Source: Rhodococcus sp. IEGM 1379 (lineage in GTDB: Bacteria > Actinomycetota > Actinomycetes > Mycobacteriales > Mycobacteriaceae). Taken from it: a stretch of 64,000 bases of DNA. Of this stretch, positions 39,901 to 44,040 are shown piece by piece (position 1 is the first letter of the stretch; the number at the start of each line of letters is the position of its first letter). The translations under genes were made by a program, and so were the position numbers. The stretch is from positions 112,985-176,984 of the forward strand of contig NZ_JASHKR010000001.1 in the NCBI RefSeq assembly GCF_030056815.1, given 5' to 3'. The notes under the pieces were generated by a model. The model was not told the DNA's origin and made no database searches. It worked only from the letters and a program-made list of their open reading frames with translations.

Positions 39901-42664
39901 TGAATCCTTCGACACCGACGGACAACCGGACGGAATATCAGCAGCATTCATCTACTCGGTAGACCTTTTCGAACCCGGCACCATCGAAGAGTTCTCGCAG
40001 CGCCTGCGTCTGATCCTCGAATCCGTCGGGGCCGACACCGAGATTCAACTCGCCGACATCGACATCCTCGGTACCGAGGAATCCGCCGCACTCGTCCCTG
40101 CCTTGGGGGAGCGCGCAACCCGAGCACGGACCTGGCCGGAAATCCTCGCCGCCTCCGTCGAACTCAATTCGAGCGGCCAAGCAGTGTCCAGCCAAGACTG
40201 GAACCTGACATACGAGGAACTCGACACCGAATCGACACGACTCGCCAAGCTATTGCTTGCTCGCGGAATCGGGCCGGAAAACTTTGTAGCACTGGGCCTT
40301 CCGCGATCCGCCTGGGAAGTAATCGCAATCTGGGCCGTCACCAAAACCGGTGCCGCATTCCTCCCCGTCGACCCGAACTATCCCGAAGACCGCATCGCGG
40401 CAATGCTCGACGACTCCGGAGCCGTCCTCGGACTGACCGTCAACTCCCGGCGTGACCTACTGCCCGAGAGCATCGACTGGATTGTGTTGGACTCGGAGCG
40501 CTCGCGGCATACTCTCGACGCCCAGGACACCACGCCCATCACGGACGCCGAACGCACATCCCCACTGCACCTCGAACACCCCGCGTATCTCATCTACACC
40601 TCCGGATCGACCGGCAAACCGAAGGGTGTGATCGTCACCCACCTCGGCCTGTCCAACCTCAACGCCGAAGAACACCAACGATTCAACGTCAAGACAACCT
40701 CACGCGTCTCCCACCTCGCATCACCGAGCTTCGACGCATCAGTCTTCGAACTCATGATGGCCTTCGGTAGCGGAGCCTGCCTGGTCATCATTCCGCCGGC
40801 CGTCTTCGGCGGATCCGAACTCGCCGACATCTTCGCCGACGAACACGTCTCCCACGCCTTCATCACACCCACCGCGCTGAGCTCCATCGAAAGCTCCGCA
40901 CTACCCGAACTGCGTGTACTCGCAGTCGGCGGTGAAGCCTGCACGCCCGAACTCGTCGACATCTGGGGACGCGACCGCCGCATGTTCAACGGCTACGGAC
41001 CCACCGAATCCACCATCCAAGCCAGCGTCAGCACACCCATGCGACCAGGGGAGAACATCAACATCGGTCACCCCGCCATCGGATTCGCAGACCTCGTCCT
41101 CGACGCACACCTACGCCCCGTACCCGTCGGCGTCATCGGCGAGCTGTACATCACAGGCCCCGGCCTCGCCCGCGGCTACCACCGTCGCCCCGGCCTCACA
41201 TCGGACCGATTCGTCGCCGACCCGTACGGCGAACCCGGCCACCGCATGTACCGCACCGGAGACCTCGTCCGCTGGCGCGCCGACCACACCCTCGAATACA
41301 TGGGGCGCAGCGACTTCCAGATCAAGGTCCGCGGGTTCCGTATCGAACTCGGCGAAATCGACTCCGTCCTCATCGCTCACCCGTCAGTCGGCTTCGCCGC
41401 GACCCTCGGCCAACAATCACCGGCCGGCGATACCGTCCTCGTCGCCTACGTGCAACCCGTCGAAGGCCACACCGTCGCGGAAGCCGAACTCAGACATCAC
41501 CTCTCCGCGCGCCTACCCGCGCACATGGTGCCCGCCGCCATCATTGTCGTCGACAAGATTCCGATGACACCCGTCGGAAAACTCGATCGACGAGCACTTC
41601 CGTCACCGGACTTCGAACACCGAACCGTGCCCTACAGCCCGCCCACCACCCACACCGAACTTGTCGTCACCGACATCTTCGCCTCCGTACTGGGCCACGA
41701 CACAGTAGGCATCGACGACAACTTCTTCGACCTCGGCGGCAACTCCATCATCGCCACCCGCATCACCGCCGAACTCGACAAGCGAATCGGCCGACGCGTA
41801 CGACTGCAATCGATCTTCCTCGACCCCACACCCGCCGGAGTCGCCCGCGCAGCCGACCTGATCGAACACGAGAACCAGCCGACGGACATCTCCGCCGTGC
41901 TCGCCCCCGTCATCACCCTGCGCGCCGACGGAACACAGCCGCCACTGTTCTTCATCCACCCCGGCATCGGATTGTCGTGGGGATACTCAGGATTTGTCAG
42001 CCACATCGACGCCGGCCGGCCCATCTACGGACTCCAGTTGCCATCGCTCAGCGGCGGACCCACCTTCGACACACTCACCGAACTCGCGAAGAACTACGCC
42101 AACCGCATCCTGGAACTCGCACCCGACGGTCCCATCCACCTGGTCGGCTGGTCGCTCGGCGGCGTCATTGCACACGCTGTAGCCCACGAACTCGAGACGC
42201 GATCCGTACCGGTATCCACCGTCGCGATCCTCGACAGCTACCCGGCAAGCAGCGACGACCAACCCGAAGAACTGTCGGTCGCCGAACTCATTGCAGGACT
42301 GGGACTTCCGACCGACGAAACCAAGATCGAAACATTCGCCGACGCCGCAGCTCTCCTCGAACGGACACTCGGCCCCGGTACCGGAGTCGAAGCGCAGCAC
42401 CTCGAACGCATCAGCGCCGGATACTCACGTTCCGTCGCACTCACCAACGCACATCGGCCGACGCGTTACGACGGAGACATCCAGTTCTTCGTCGCCCGGC
42501 AATCCGCCGACAACGGCCACGACGTCACCGAATGGCGTGAATTTGTCGGAGGCGACATCGCAGTCGACGACGTGGACTGCCGGCACAACCAGATGATCGA
42601 ACCCGGACCCATTGCCCATGTCTCCGCAGCAATCAAGCGCCACCTGCTCACGGAAGATGTCTGA
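15989..42664 (+). CDS. seven-module nonribosomal peptide synthetase with terminal thioesterase
   Basis: A single gene of about 8,890 residues. Domain order by nucleotide: C1 (16050-17330, HHVALDG at 16448), extra C-terminal half of a C domain (about 17365-18050), A1 (18080-19540), T1 (Ser at 19670); C2-A2-T2 (19840-22840); C3-A3-T3-E (22990-27570); C4-A4-T4 (27690-30640); C5-A5-T5-E (30800-35480); C6-A6-T6 (35560-38560); C7-A7-T7 (38720-41740); thioesterase (41880-42664, GWSLGG near 42150). C4 and C6, after the epimerases, carry NHHILLDGW, as D-accepting condensation domains do. The specificity pocket of A2 reads as Ser and that of A5 as Thr. A condensation domain before A1 implies acylation of residue 1. 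The ATG at 15989 is preceded by GGGGG; GTG at 15980 is an alternative. No MbtH, transporter or regulator gene is adjacent. Confidence 0.97.
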   Translation: MSTENSNNEVSARESAPRTLPAGAFPLSAVQRSMWFAQQLHPTVPYFVAQYIEIHGDLDIGLLSRSAAKAAREFESPFLRLMYPDGEPCQIVDPTISTAVDYFDFRDRDDPRVAASEWMDNDHATTLDLTRDRLVEMTILQTGDRDYLWYTRIHHVALDGYSGMTIVNRIAALYTAELEGSEPTVNKALDLAKLSELDQTYRASSRFDADREYWAARVAGVEHGSTLSDREAPPQAHSQVVAGELSEDSLASLDEWSSRSGATSAAVLIAALACYLSRRTGYGDVLINLPVSARTTAPLQRSGGMLVNVAPLHIEVRPGDSVDDLVGRVQLELLGALRHQRCSLEDIRRDAGLSAEDTRLSGPMMNVMLFRQEITLGSMTGEYHIVTSGPVEDLLVNIYQSGTPVKTLIEFRANPDRYTREELDEHQANFSELVGELISAAPGTPLDEVHRPSAKAGEQITRDRELEAFWAYELMDAPEGASVVLDRPRSSESRADFGTVRTTMSPEVYDRVVAMTRSAETTVFSVVHAALAVMLSRITNTDDIVLGARFESDSQLVPVRITITPDRPFTDLLNAVATHDDEIRRHVSPDAVDAAEIHVALNEGSPDVRRDDLSPAIDISLEIDVVEQEGTLTFAVAFDQSVLDEQSAHLVCTRIQRILAGALEAPGTPVGDLQILDDTECEHLRSVSGSPASETQTLDQLLCAAAELNPDADAIVIGDQVLSYRELDGRSNALARELITLGVGPGTYVALALTRSMESVIATWAVAKAGGAFLPVDPNYPPGRIEHMLTDSGTRVGICLPGVADGWGADALWLAPGDLQHSTEPIAETDRIRPLRIDDPAYLIYTSGSTGLPKGVVVTHRGLSSFADEQRIRFGVTSDSRTLHFSSPSFDASVLELLLAFGAGATMVIAPPTVYGGEELAKVLRDGRVTHAFITPAALATVDPDHLPLLRVIVTGGDACSPTLVEQWAGHRLMFNAYGPTETTVVATLSRPLHSDVPVTIGVPMRGASAMVLDSRLHPVLVGVAGELYVSGVGLARGYHGRAATTALRFVPAPNGVPGERMYRTGDLARWNRDGELEYLGRSDFQIKIRGFRVELGEIDEVVRRHPSVDEAVTVGVTGNSGETLLASYVTAAPGVRVDVSELTAHAAAFLAPHMVPSRIVVLDTIPLTPAGKIDRNSLPSIDTAAGAREYRAPESSTEKRISAVYCDLLGITRAGADDSFFDLGGDSLVATRVVARVNGALGTSLSVLDLFEAPTVSGLAARADNSDSREVHLPALTRIPQPEPIAASLAQQRMWLINQLDPASPAYNIPIAVRMTGDLDFSALEVALRDVLIRHESLRTVFPAAANGPVQHVLDVDDVASELTVEVCSAGAVRARADEIARAGFDVTSAPPVRMVLLEVSDQDHVLVMVVHHIAADGLSMAPLARDVMVAYTARVSGRVPAWLPLEVQYSDFSEWQRHALGDAATPDSILGSQLRFWTNELDARDQLPELPMDHPRPAQGAQRAHDLDFTIDTPTHQRIVAIAADHDASVFMVIHAALAVLLSRECGGNDVVIGTPVAGRSERALDDVVGMFVNTLALRTVIDGEASFEDTVSRTRATDVAALRHSDIPYDVLVDALAGGESSESPLFQVMLVMQGAPPTEVALPSLHVVVEELSTGAAKFDLQVIITEQADHLDGRLTYASDLFDSDTMSGLADRFVSLLDEVSAHPQSVVGDVDLCAPGERALVLERWNATSRDLGEHTLDDLTRAQVGRTPHTQALQFGDTVLTYAQFDTQVNALARTLISRGVGPDQRVAVAIPRSLELLVAIHAVIRSGGAYVPVDPDHPAERIEYVFSVADPVCVLAMAGSHGNLPTDIEIIDVALAPEETAQPVTDADRISPLRPDNTAYVLFTSGSTGRPKGVAVSHRSIVNRLRWMQGTYLLDASDVILQKTPITFDVSVWELFWPLHAGARLVIAAPDGHRDPGYLSALIAEHAVTTAHFVPSMLAEFVAATSRVECASLRQVFSSGEALPSATALDFTRISTARLYNLYGPTEAAVDVTAAEFLHEPGASVPIGAPVWNTRVYVLDSRLHPVPVGIHGELYLAGVQLARGYFGRSDLTADRFVADPFTSTGSTRMYRTGDIVRWRADGQLDYIGRRDFQVKLRGLRIELPEVEAAMLRAPGVIAAATRVHHDVTLGDSLVGYVIGAKGETLDHDEIRRVLRSELPAYMVPPVIIEMDAFPLGSTGKLDRPALPAPSFGGVRTYLAPSTPVETQLANVLEDLLGIDALSVDDNFFERGGNSLIAARAIARINDALALNLSIRDLFDAPTVTELAATCERSHTLAAGVPLESMPRPSRIPLSLAQKRMWFINQFDTTSSAYNVAIAIRLRGTLDRSAMESAIGDVLARHESLRTQFPMIDGIPAQVVVEPQDALASLPLSLAGADEVSDRITQLTERGFDVTSAPPLRAELIRVSEREHVLVVVVHHICADGFSMAPLALDVMSAYSARTRGNTPDWDPMPVQYADFALWQQRALGEITDGASVLSGQLDYWSARLTGLPELLQLPVDHPRPRVQDLSGAVVPFEISADIHRRLIMTAQDNRSSLFMAAHAMFALLLSRLSGMDDIAIGSPIAGRGDALLDRMVGMFVGTLVLRTGLDPARSFADVLTQVRGVDLDAFDNADIPFERIVDALAPERSTSHSPLFQVMLEFKNTENPTLSFEGLDVEVLDLATVVSNFDLQLTLAEKFDEHGEPAGIDAGFTYATALFDRSSVERFAQYLIRIAEAVTQSPHSPVGDIELVDRTEISPSGNVPEPALLHHILEANYRSDSVALAFGDTEISFEVLDRQSNQLARVLISRGAGPETVVALALSRSVESVVAIWALARTGAAFVPVDPAYPADRIRHMITDSGAHTVLTVAAHEDAIPEGVSTVVLDSLDVRAECAATSGGAIDDRELHAPRSLDHPAYVIYTSGSTGLPKGVMVTHRGLAALAEQERTTFGVTARSRTLHFSSPSFDASILELLMAVSGGAAMVIAPPTILGGDELTALLRDQHVTHAFITPAALSTVNASSLDELEAVGTGGDVCPPELVAAWVRPGRIMINAYGPTESTVVASITGPLTPARTVTIGHPSLGIGCSVLDARLHPVPIGVPGELYVRGDGVARGYRNRAATTAERFVADPSGIPGSRLYRTGDLVRWNTSGELEYLGRSDFQVKIRGFRIELGEIEAALAQCPGVAQSVATTFTRDNGLARIVGYVVPSEPAAAPLDPSDIIAVVTSHLAPHMVPSAIVILDELPRTSNGKLDRRALPQPDFAAQHPRSRSAETELETTLAALFADVLAVDTVGVDDSFFALGGDSIMSIQLVARARSAGLVFSPRDVFEAKTVAGLATVIELDEGTAPIVLDELEGGDIGAMPLLPVAQWWLGRFGDTLRDNPAGLDSFSQATALNAPADLHSIEQLTAAMQVVLDRHGALRARLELTPTRQLIVGDIGSIDAAHVCREVRVNAEPGTGDFDAAIANALNDARDALDPRNASMIRVAWLVGPSGAGRLLLVIHHLAVDGVSWRVLVPELAAAFHQLDAGLTPVVTDTPAVIATTGETSLRRWSTALTEIAPSRRGEIGLWRSMLTGADPQIGARMLDPRRDTASTQARVSVEVSPEVSETVLTALPALYRGSVNDGLLAALALTLAQWRSSRGVRTHDVLVSMEGHGREAHVVPGADIVHTLGWFTTVFPVRVDLSGIDVGAVMAGSGNAGTLLKSVKELLRSVPDSGIGYGLLRYLDDEGQQQLSGLHAPQVSFNYLGRFGGGDADQDTTGDWALTSDIDLEASAHGSDMPLASVLDVNAVVTDIDGRPHLSATWAYPSEMLAESDVREIADLWVSALGVLAEHTERTEHGGFTPSDLTLVNLGQSAIERFEEQIPDLAGIWSLSPLQAGLLFHARYAEHTVDAYTVQLTLELDGVDPARLHRATQALLDRHENLRTSFVTDDDGNSVQIVHSDAVVPWTEIDISPLPAGDQQAELQDLMRADRIRGFDMATAPLLRFLLLRTGDDTYRLILTNHHILLDGWSMPLLIRDLLTLYATDSDTSALSRVHPYRAYLDWLSHRDTETALRAWSQALDGLDEPTMLTEARSVGELSATSRSTLISLDEHHTHALREFIRSRGLTMASLVQVGWGIVLAELLGRDDVVFGGTVSGRPHQVAGVESMVGLFINTVPIRVRLDARESLADLCVRVQDEQSALLDHHYVGLPDISTAVGAAATFDTLTVFESYPVDRTGLSAGTDIAGMHVLDVHDAEDAAHYPLAVIASTADGQFRLKFEYFPGVLADRDVDAIAHRLMRTVELIAARPETPLAHLSLMPASEMRELVPARGRPGGSSRTLGQILTDTATRFPDRIALSAGSRRLTYAQLDERSDQLAHVLIADGVRPEDRVAIGISRSVESVVAMWAITKTGAAFVPVDPTYPRERIMFMLDDCDAHVGLTTAEFAANLPTGIRWIILDNASVMPPRGPVVVPTRLGNAAYVIYTSGSTGQPKGVVVTHSGLENFADAQREMYGVDEHSRTVALSSPSFDASVLEYLLAFPNGGTMVLVPTTVYGGTELATVLRDNAVTHGFFTPAVLNSVDPSGIDSLTSVIVGGEACPPELLRTWAQGRSFFNLYGPTETTIGANISDPIPADGVVVLGGPIRGVREVILDRRLQPVSVGVPGELYIAGAGLARNYHRRSALTSARFVADPYGDPGDRMYRTGDVVRWRSDHTIEYVGRSDFQVKIRGFRIELGEIDTALASLPGVEFAITVAVAGPADQTALASYVLIGSDAAVTVDDITVHARGQLPAHMVPASVMILGELPLTGTGKVDRAALPEPQFDSAATEFIAPTTEFERLVAAAFEEVLETGPIGISTHFFDAGGNSLTATRVVARVNSALGTDIGVRALFDSPTVRALAHHVETTDPDRAPHPPLTRRKYPDPIPVSVAQKRMWFLNQFDTTSPAYNIPLAVRLTGHLDQDALAGAIEDVLARHESLRTVFPSIDGTPTQRILAVADVTLNLDPEHIEERELINRILEFGSAGFDVSQSVPLRSGVFELAPDQHVLVIVAHHIIADGFSMNPLAVDVATAYAARSAGSAPTWAELPIQYADFTLWQLEHLGSEDDDNSEITRQLGYWTRQLADLPEPITLPASFARPAQQSMRGGVASFDIPASTHRLLADVARRHGVTMFMVMHSALATLAARLSGTDDIVIGTPIAGRGEAELDHLVGMFVNTLVLRTHLAPDSSFADLLDQVREVDLGAFHHADLPFERLVDALHPDRSTSQTPLFQVLLEFRNNVEPTLALPGLTVSGVEIDLPVAKFDLQLSVTERYGERGEPGGIAAEFIYARDLFDADLMATYAHRFTSLLTAAAQEPTVALGDIEILDDAERRAVLTEWNAPGYTELTGTETISSRFSSMVADHGASTALGDEHTSITYAELDARANRLARLLIVQGIGPESVVAVALPRTVDLVVGLLAVIKSGAAYLPIDVTYPAERMRFLFDDAAPRCLITTGEFRGMLPTEVVDSVFSVIELGSGEVALQLDQLSPSPIADADRLAPLHPESIAYIIYTSGSTGQPKGVLVSHHNVLTLMDNASPTFEFDHTDVWTMFHSYAFDFSVWELWGPLLHGGRLVVVDYYTTRSPDMFDELLRRERVTVLNQTPTAFYQLAEADRAHRTSDQEPDLALRYVIFGGEALDLGQLRKWYSRRPTTPQLVNMYGITETTVHVSRIALTRDDADHAAASIIGRGLPGMKVYVLDQRLRLVPPGVVGEMYVAGDQVTRGYLGRPALTSTRFLPDPFGGSGDRMYRSGDLAKWNGAGQLEYLGRSDFQVKVRGFRIELGEIEASMLRCPGVAQSVATVRSDGGNSATSGGAGERIVGYVVAEAGTTIDSASVINSVSAELASYMVPTVIVILDALPLTVNGKLDRRALPAPDFAVLATSSDSIRSPSSTAESVLADLFADVLGLPSVGIDDSFFGLGGDSIMSIQLVSRAKAAGLTFTPRDVFEAKTVAGLARVASLDPTDTVPTLEELPGGGTGSMPLTPIMEWLLQRSGGDLELIRSYSQSALLSLPRHVVGSALEQALQSLLDHHDVLRSRLDVDGPHRLIVAEPGSIRAEEIVQRVEITSESGPDFIEAAEHAMREASGRLDPTNGVMIAAVWLDPVGGREHGRLLLVIHHLAVDGVSWRILVPDLAVAYGAALENTAAPLPVSGTSVRRWSTGLAEHAPTRRTELVLWKNTAGKDALLGSRPLDPAVDVGSTVDRITVDIPTAVTDAILTAVPRTFGGSVNDGLLAALALAVTGWRQSHGKRGTDVLINLEGHGREEDAVPGADLSRTVGWFTTIFPVRLDLAGISVIDALSGGDAIASAVKSVKETLLAIPDNGIGFGMSKYLDQSTPLPALTAPQISFNYLGRFTGADEGAGEVPWLPVPGVTLDEVHSGDLPAASVLDINTVTTDTAAGPVLRSTWSFPHGILTSDDASELAELWTLALTALAGYTAGADRRELTPSDLDLVSLDQPAIEHLSRRFPDLTDVWSLSPLQSGLLFHARFDDTGIDPYMVQLTLELGGRIEPDRMRRAAQALLDRHPSLRAGFIAAPGGRALQVIRSAVDVLWTEMELSGMGAAEQESAWTRILEDDRALRFDMETAPLIRFMLARTGPDSARLVITNHHILLDGWSTPLVLRDLLTLYATDGDPEILPRAPHYRDYLSWLRGQDAEVSLTAWRATLRGIDTPTLLAPTTDDAERVSEVVSVSLPADRTDILRAFVRSHGLTMPTVVQVAWGIVLGELLGRDNVVFGGTVSGRPPQVAGVESMVGLFINTVPVRIQLNARESLAELCIRVQGEQADVLDHHYVGLADISAAVGPAASFDTLTVFESYPVDRAGLSAGTDIAGMHVMGIEGRDSAHYPLAVVASEQDTLDIKMEYQPTKFTEREAATIAERILIAIEHIAATPDEPLATMSILTEFETRDLVPVFGAPGRSARTLPEIFADVAATFPDRIALSAPDRSALSAGSDTLTYLDLDRRSNQMARELVKRGAGPETSVAIGISRSIESVLAVWAVTKTGAAFVPIDPTYPADRIEHMLTDSNVLFGLTVSDALDSLPNTASWLVIDEEPFDRDVSIACTLPIRQDERLGALEMSNAAYIVYTSGSTGKPKGVVVTHAGLDSFALDQQRRFHADHTSRTLHFATPSFDGAIFEYLQAFGVGATMVLVPTDIYGGTELANLIKREHVTHAFITTAALATVSPVGLDEFRHVVVGGEACPPDLVTRWAPGRELANAYGPTETTVMADISAPMTVGAPITIGGPIRGVSELVLDTRLQPVPVGAHGELYIAGVGLARGYHSRTPLTSERFVANPYGKPGDRMYRTGDIVCWRSDHTIEYVGRSDFQIKVRGFRIELGEIDTAITTIDGVTNSVTLGVEGPGGSTVLASYLTTAEGSDLSPAAVVSHLSGRLPTHMVPTSITIVDELPRNAVGKIDRRALPAPDFTATAPEFRAPRTPLERQIAAVFAEILDVDKIGIDDNFFERGGNSLIATRVVSRLNTALELDLGVRTLFESPTTAELAEQLTAAPTTSIHLPLTRAERTGNIPLSLAQKRMWFLNQFDTSSAAYNIPFAVRLTGDLDVDAMKAAIVDVVGRHESLRTVFPTVNGEPVQRVLTVDDALPTISTVPVTDSELFPRMTTLAQEGFDVANELPLRVSLYQLDTPPEQAPTHVLFVVVHHICADGASMAPLARDVMIAYLARTAGTPPAWEPLPVQYADFTLWQQQVLGSETDPTSIISSQLHYWSEQLAGLDDVIALPTDHPRPLQQTFHGDRFDFRIDADTHRALTALTREQGVTMFMALHGALAVLLAKLSGADEVSIGTPIAGRGKEELENLVGMFVNTLVLRTAVDPDKTFTDLLRGIRETDLAAYQHADLPFERLVDVINPTRSTSYSPLFQVALELQNNEKVVLELPGLTVEAMGTDSKTAKEDLELVVSESFDTDGQPDGISAAFIYSVDLFEPGTIEEFSQRLRLILESVGADTEIQLADIDILGTEESAALVPALGERATRARTWPEILAASVELNSSGQAVSSQDWNLTYEELDTESTRLAKLLLARGIGPENFVALGLPRSAWEVIAIWAVTKTGAAFLPVDPNYPEDRIAAMLDDSGAVLGLTVNSRRDLLPESIDWIVLDSERSRHTLDAQDTTPITDAERTSPLHLEHPAYLIYTSGSTGKPKGVIVTHLGLSNLNAEEHQRFNVKTTSRVSHLASPSFDASVFELMMAFGSGACLVIIPPAVFGGSELADIFADEHVSHAFITPTALSSIESSALPELRVLAVGGEACTPELVDIWGRDRRMFNGYGPTESTIQASVSTPMRPGENINIGHPAIGFADLVLDAHLRPVPVGVIGELYITGPGLARGYHRRPGLTSDRFVADPYGEPGHRMYRTGDLVRWRADHTLEYMGRSDFQIKVRGFRIELGEIDSVLIAHPSVGFAATLGQQSPAGDTVLVAYVQPVEGHTVAEAELRHHLSARLPAHMVPAAIIVVDKIPMTPVGKLDRRALPSPDFEHRTVPYSPPTTHTELVVTDIFASVLGHDTVGIDDNFFDLGGNSIIATRITAELDKRIGRRVRLQSIFLDPTPAGVARAADLIEHENQPTDISAVLAPVITLRADGTQPPLFFIHPGIGLSWGYSGFVSHIDAGRPIYGLQLPSLSGGPTFDTLTELAKNYANRILELAPDGPIHLVGWSLGGVIAHAVAHELETRSVPVSTVAILDSYPASSDDQPEELSVAELIAGLGLPTDETKIETFADAAALLERTLGPGTGVEAQHLERISAGYSRSVALTNAHRPTRYDGDIQFFVARQSADNGHDVTEWREFVGGDIAVDDVDCRHNQMIEPGPIAHVSAAIKRHLLTEDV

Positions 42665-42694
42665 AACCCGACCCACGGGGTATGAGACAACAGG

Positions 42695-42714
42695 TAGGTG
42701 CCGGAAGGCACCTA
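42695..42714. other. short hairpin with GGAA tetraloop after the synthetase gene
   Basis: TAGGTGCC and GGCACCTA form a perfect 8-bp stem closed by a GGAA tetraloop, 31 bp downstream of the synthetase stop and 44 bp before the lipase start. It could partly terminate or attenuate transcription into the lipase gene. Confidence 0.45.
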
Positions 42715-42757
42715 TCGGAGTTCATGTGTCGATGTCCATCAGGTGGAGGGGAAACCA

Positions 42758-43990
42758 TTGCAATCCAGAACTCGGATATTCAGAACTCGGCGTAGGTTCA
42801 CCGGAGCAATGCTGACAACCGCATTGCTATCGCTGGCACTCACTACCGGACACGGAATAGCAAACGCAGTCCCCGCGTACCCAGCCCCGGACCCCGACCC
42901 GTTCTACGCGCAAACCGAAGCCGCAACCGGTCCCGTCGGAACCCCGATTTCGGTACGCCGAGCTCCCGACCTCCCCACCTTCCCCGGCGCCTCGTTCTGG
43001 CAGGTCAGCTTCCGCTCGACCAACTCCGAGAACAATCCGATCGTTGCAGTAACCACAGTGCTCGTGCCCGCCAACCAGCAACCTGACGGCCCACTGCTGT
43101 CCTACCAGCACATCGTCAACGCACTCGGATCAGAATGCGCACCATCGCGCACCCTCTACACCTCCGACCCCAACAAGGTCTTCCGAGAAGCCCCGGCATT
43201 GAACGTCGCACTACAACGAGGCTGGACCGTCGCACTACCCGACCATCTGGGCCCCAACAGCGCCTACGGCGCAGCACGCCTCGGCGGCCAAATCACCCTC
43301 GACGGCATCCGGGCCGCCCAGAAAGTACCCGAACTGCATGTCGCGTCCAGCCCCGTCGCGATCGCCGGATACTCCGGCGGCGGCATGGCAACAGCGTGGG
43401 CAGCTGCTCTTGCACCCACCTACGCCCCCGAGATCAACCTCGTCGGCGTAGCCCAAGGCGGCGTACCGATGAACATCGCAAAAATGGCCAACGCACTCGG
43501 CCAAGACCCCCATCCCGCATTCGGCCTCGCATTCGCCGCCGCGATGGGACTCGAACGTGAATACCCGAGCGAACTGCCACTGAGCAACGAACTCAATGCC
43601 GCCGGCCGCGCCATGGAAGTACAACTGGCTAATGCCTGCACCAACGACATCCTGCTCGCCGGAGCCGGTCGAAGCGCCCGCCAAGTTACCGACTCGATAG
43701 CGATGCTGACCAGCCCCCAAGCAGTCAGCGTCATGAACGCCAACAGCGTCGAACTCTACCCCGGCATCCCCACCGCGCCGATATTCGAATGGCACAGTCC
43801 CACAGACGCTTTGATTCCCGTCGATTCGGTCCTCAACACCAACGCCCGGTACTGCGCCGCGGGCGCAACCGTCGAATCCCAGCTCTATCCCAGCCCGGAT
43901 CACCTCACCACCGCAGTCCTCGGCCTACCCGATGCATTCGACTACCTCCAAGATCGATTCGACGGCAAACCAGCACCGAGCAACTGCTGA
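42758..43990 (+). CDS. secreted lipase of the LIP family
   Basis: A 410-residue exported hydrolase. A TTG start fits best: GGAGGGG lies six bases upstream, and it gives a normal signal peptide (Arg-rich RTRIFRTRRRF, hydrophobic AMLTTALLSLALTTG, cleavage near ANA). The catalytic Ser is in AGYSGGGMA, the Asp probably in WHSPTDALIP and the His in PSPDHLTTA. This is the secretory lipase family (PF03583) common in mycolic-acid bacteria. It follows the synthetase gene by 94 bp in the same direction, so co-transcription is possible, but such lipases are also widespread without peptide clusters. Confidence 0.87.
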   Translation: MQSRTRIFRTRRRFTGAMLTTALLSLALTTGHGIANAVPAYPAPDPDPFYAQTEAATGPVGTPISVRRAPDLPTFPGASFWQVSFRSTNSENNPIVAVTTVLVPANQQPDGPLLSYQHIVNALGSECAPSRTLYTSDPNKVFREAPALNVALQRGWTVALPDHLGPNSAYGAARLGGQITLDGIRAAQKVPELHVASSPVAIAGYSGGGMATAWAAALAPTYAPEINLVGVAQGGVPMNIAKMANALGQDPHPAFGLAFAAAMGLEREYPSELPLSNELNAAGRAMEVQLANACTNDILLAGAGRSARQVTDSIAMLTSPQAVSVMNANSVELYPGIPTAPIFEWHSPTDALIPVDSVLNTNARYCAAGATVESQLYPSPDHLTTAVLGLPDAFDYLQDRFDGKPAPSNC

Positions 43991-44040
43991 TATGGCTCTC
44001 TCACATGGCGCAAGACCCCGACGCGTGGAATTGTGGAGTC

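Noticed and set aside
15989-42664. Assignment of the synthetase as a siderophore synthetase because of the iron genes at 61-64 kb
   Set aside because: No hydroxylase, formyltransferase or dihydroxybenzoate genes are adjacent, no iron box was found before the gene, and the predicted residues (Ser, Thr, hydrophobic) do not include an ornithine-type pocket.
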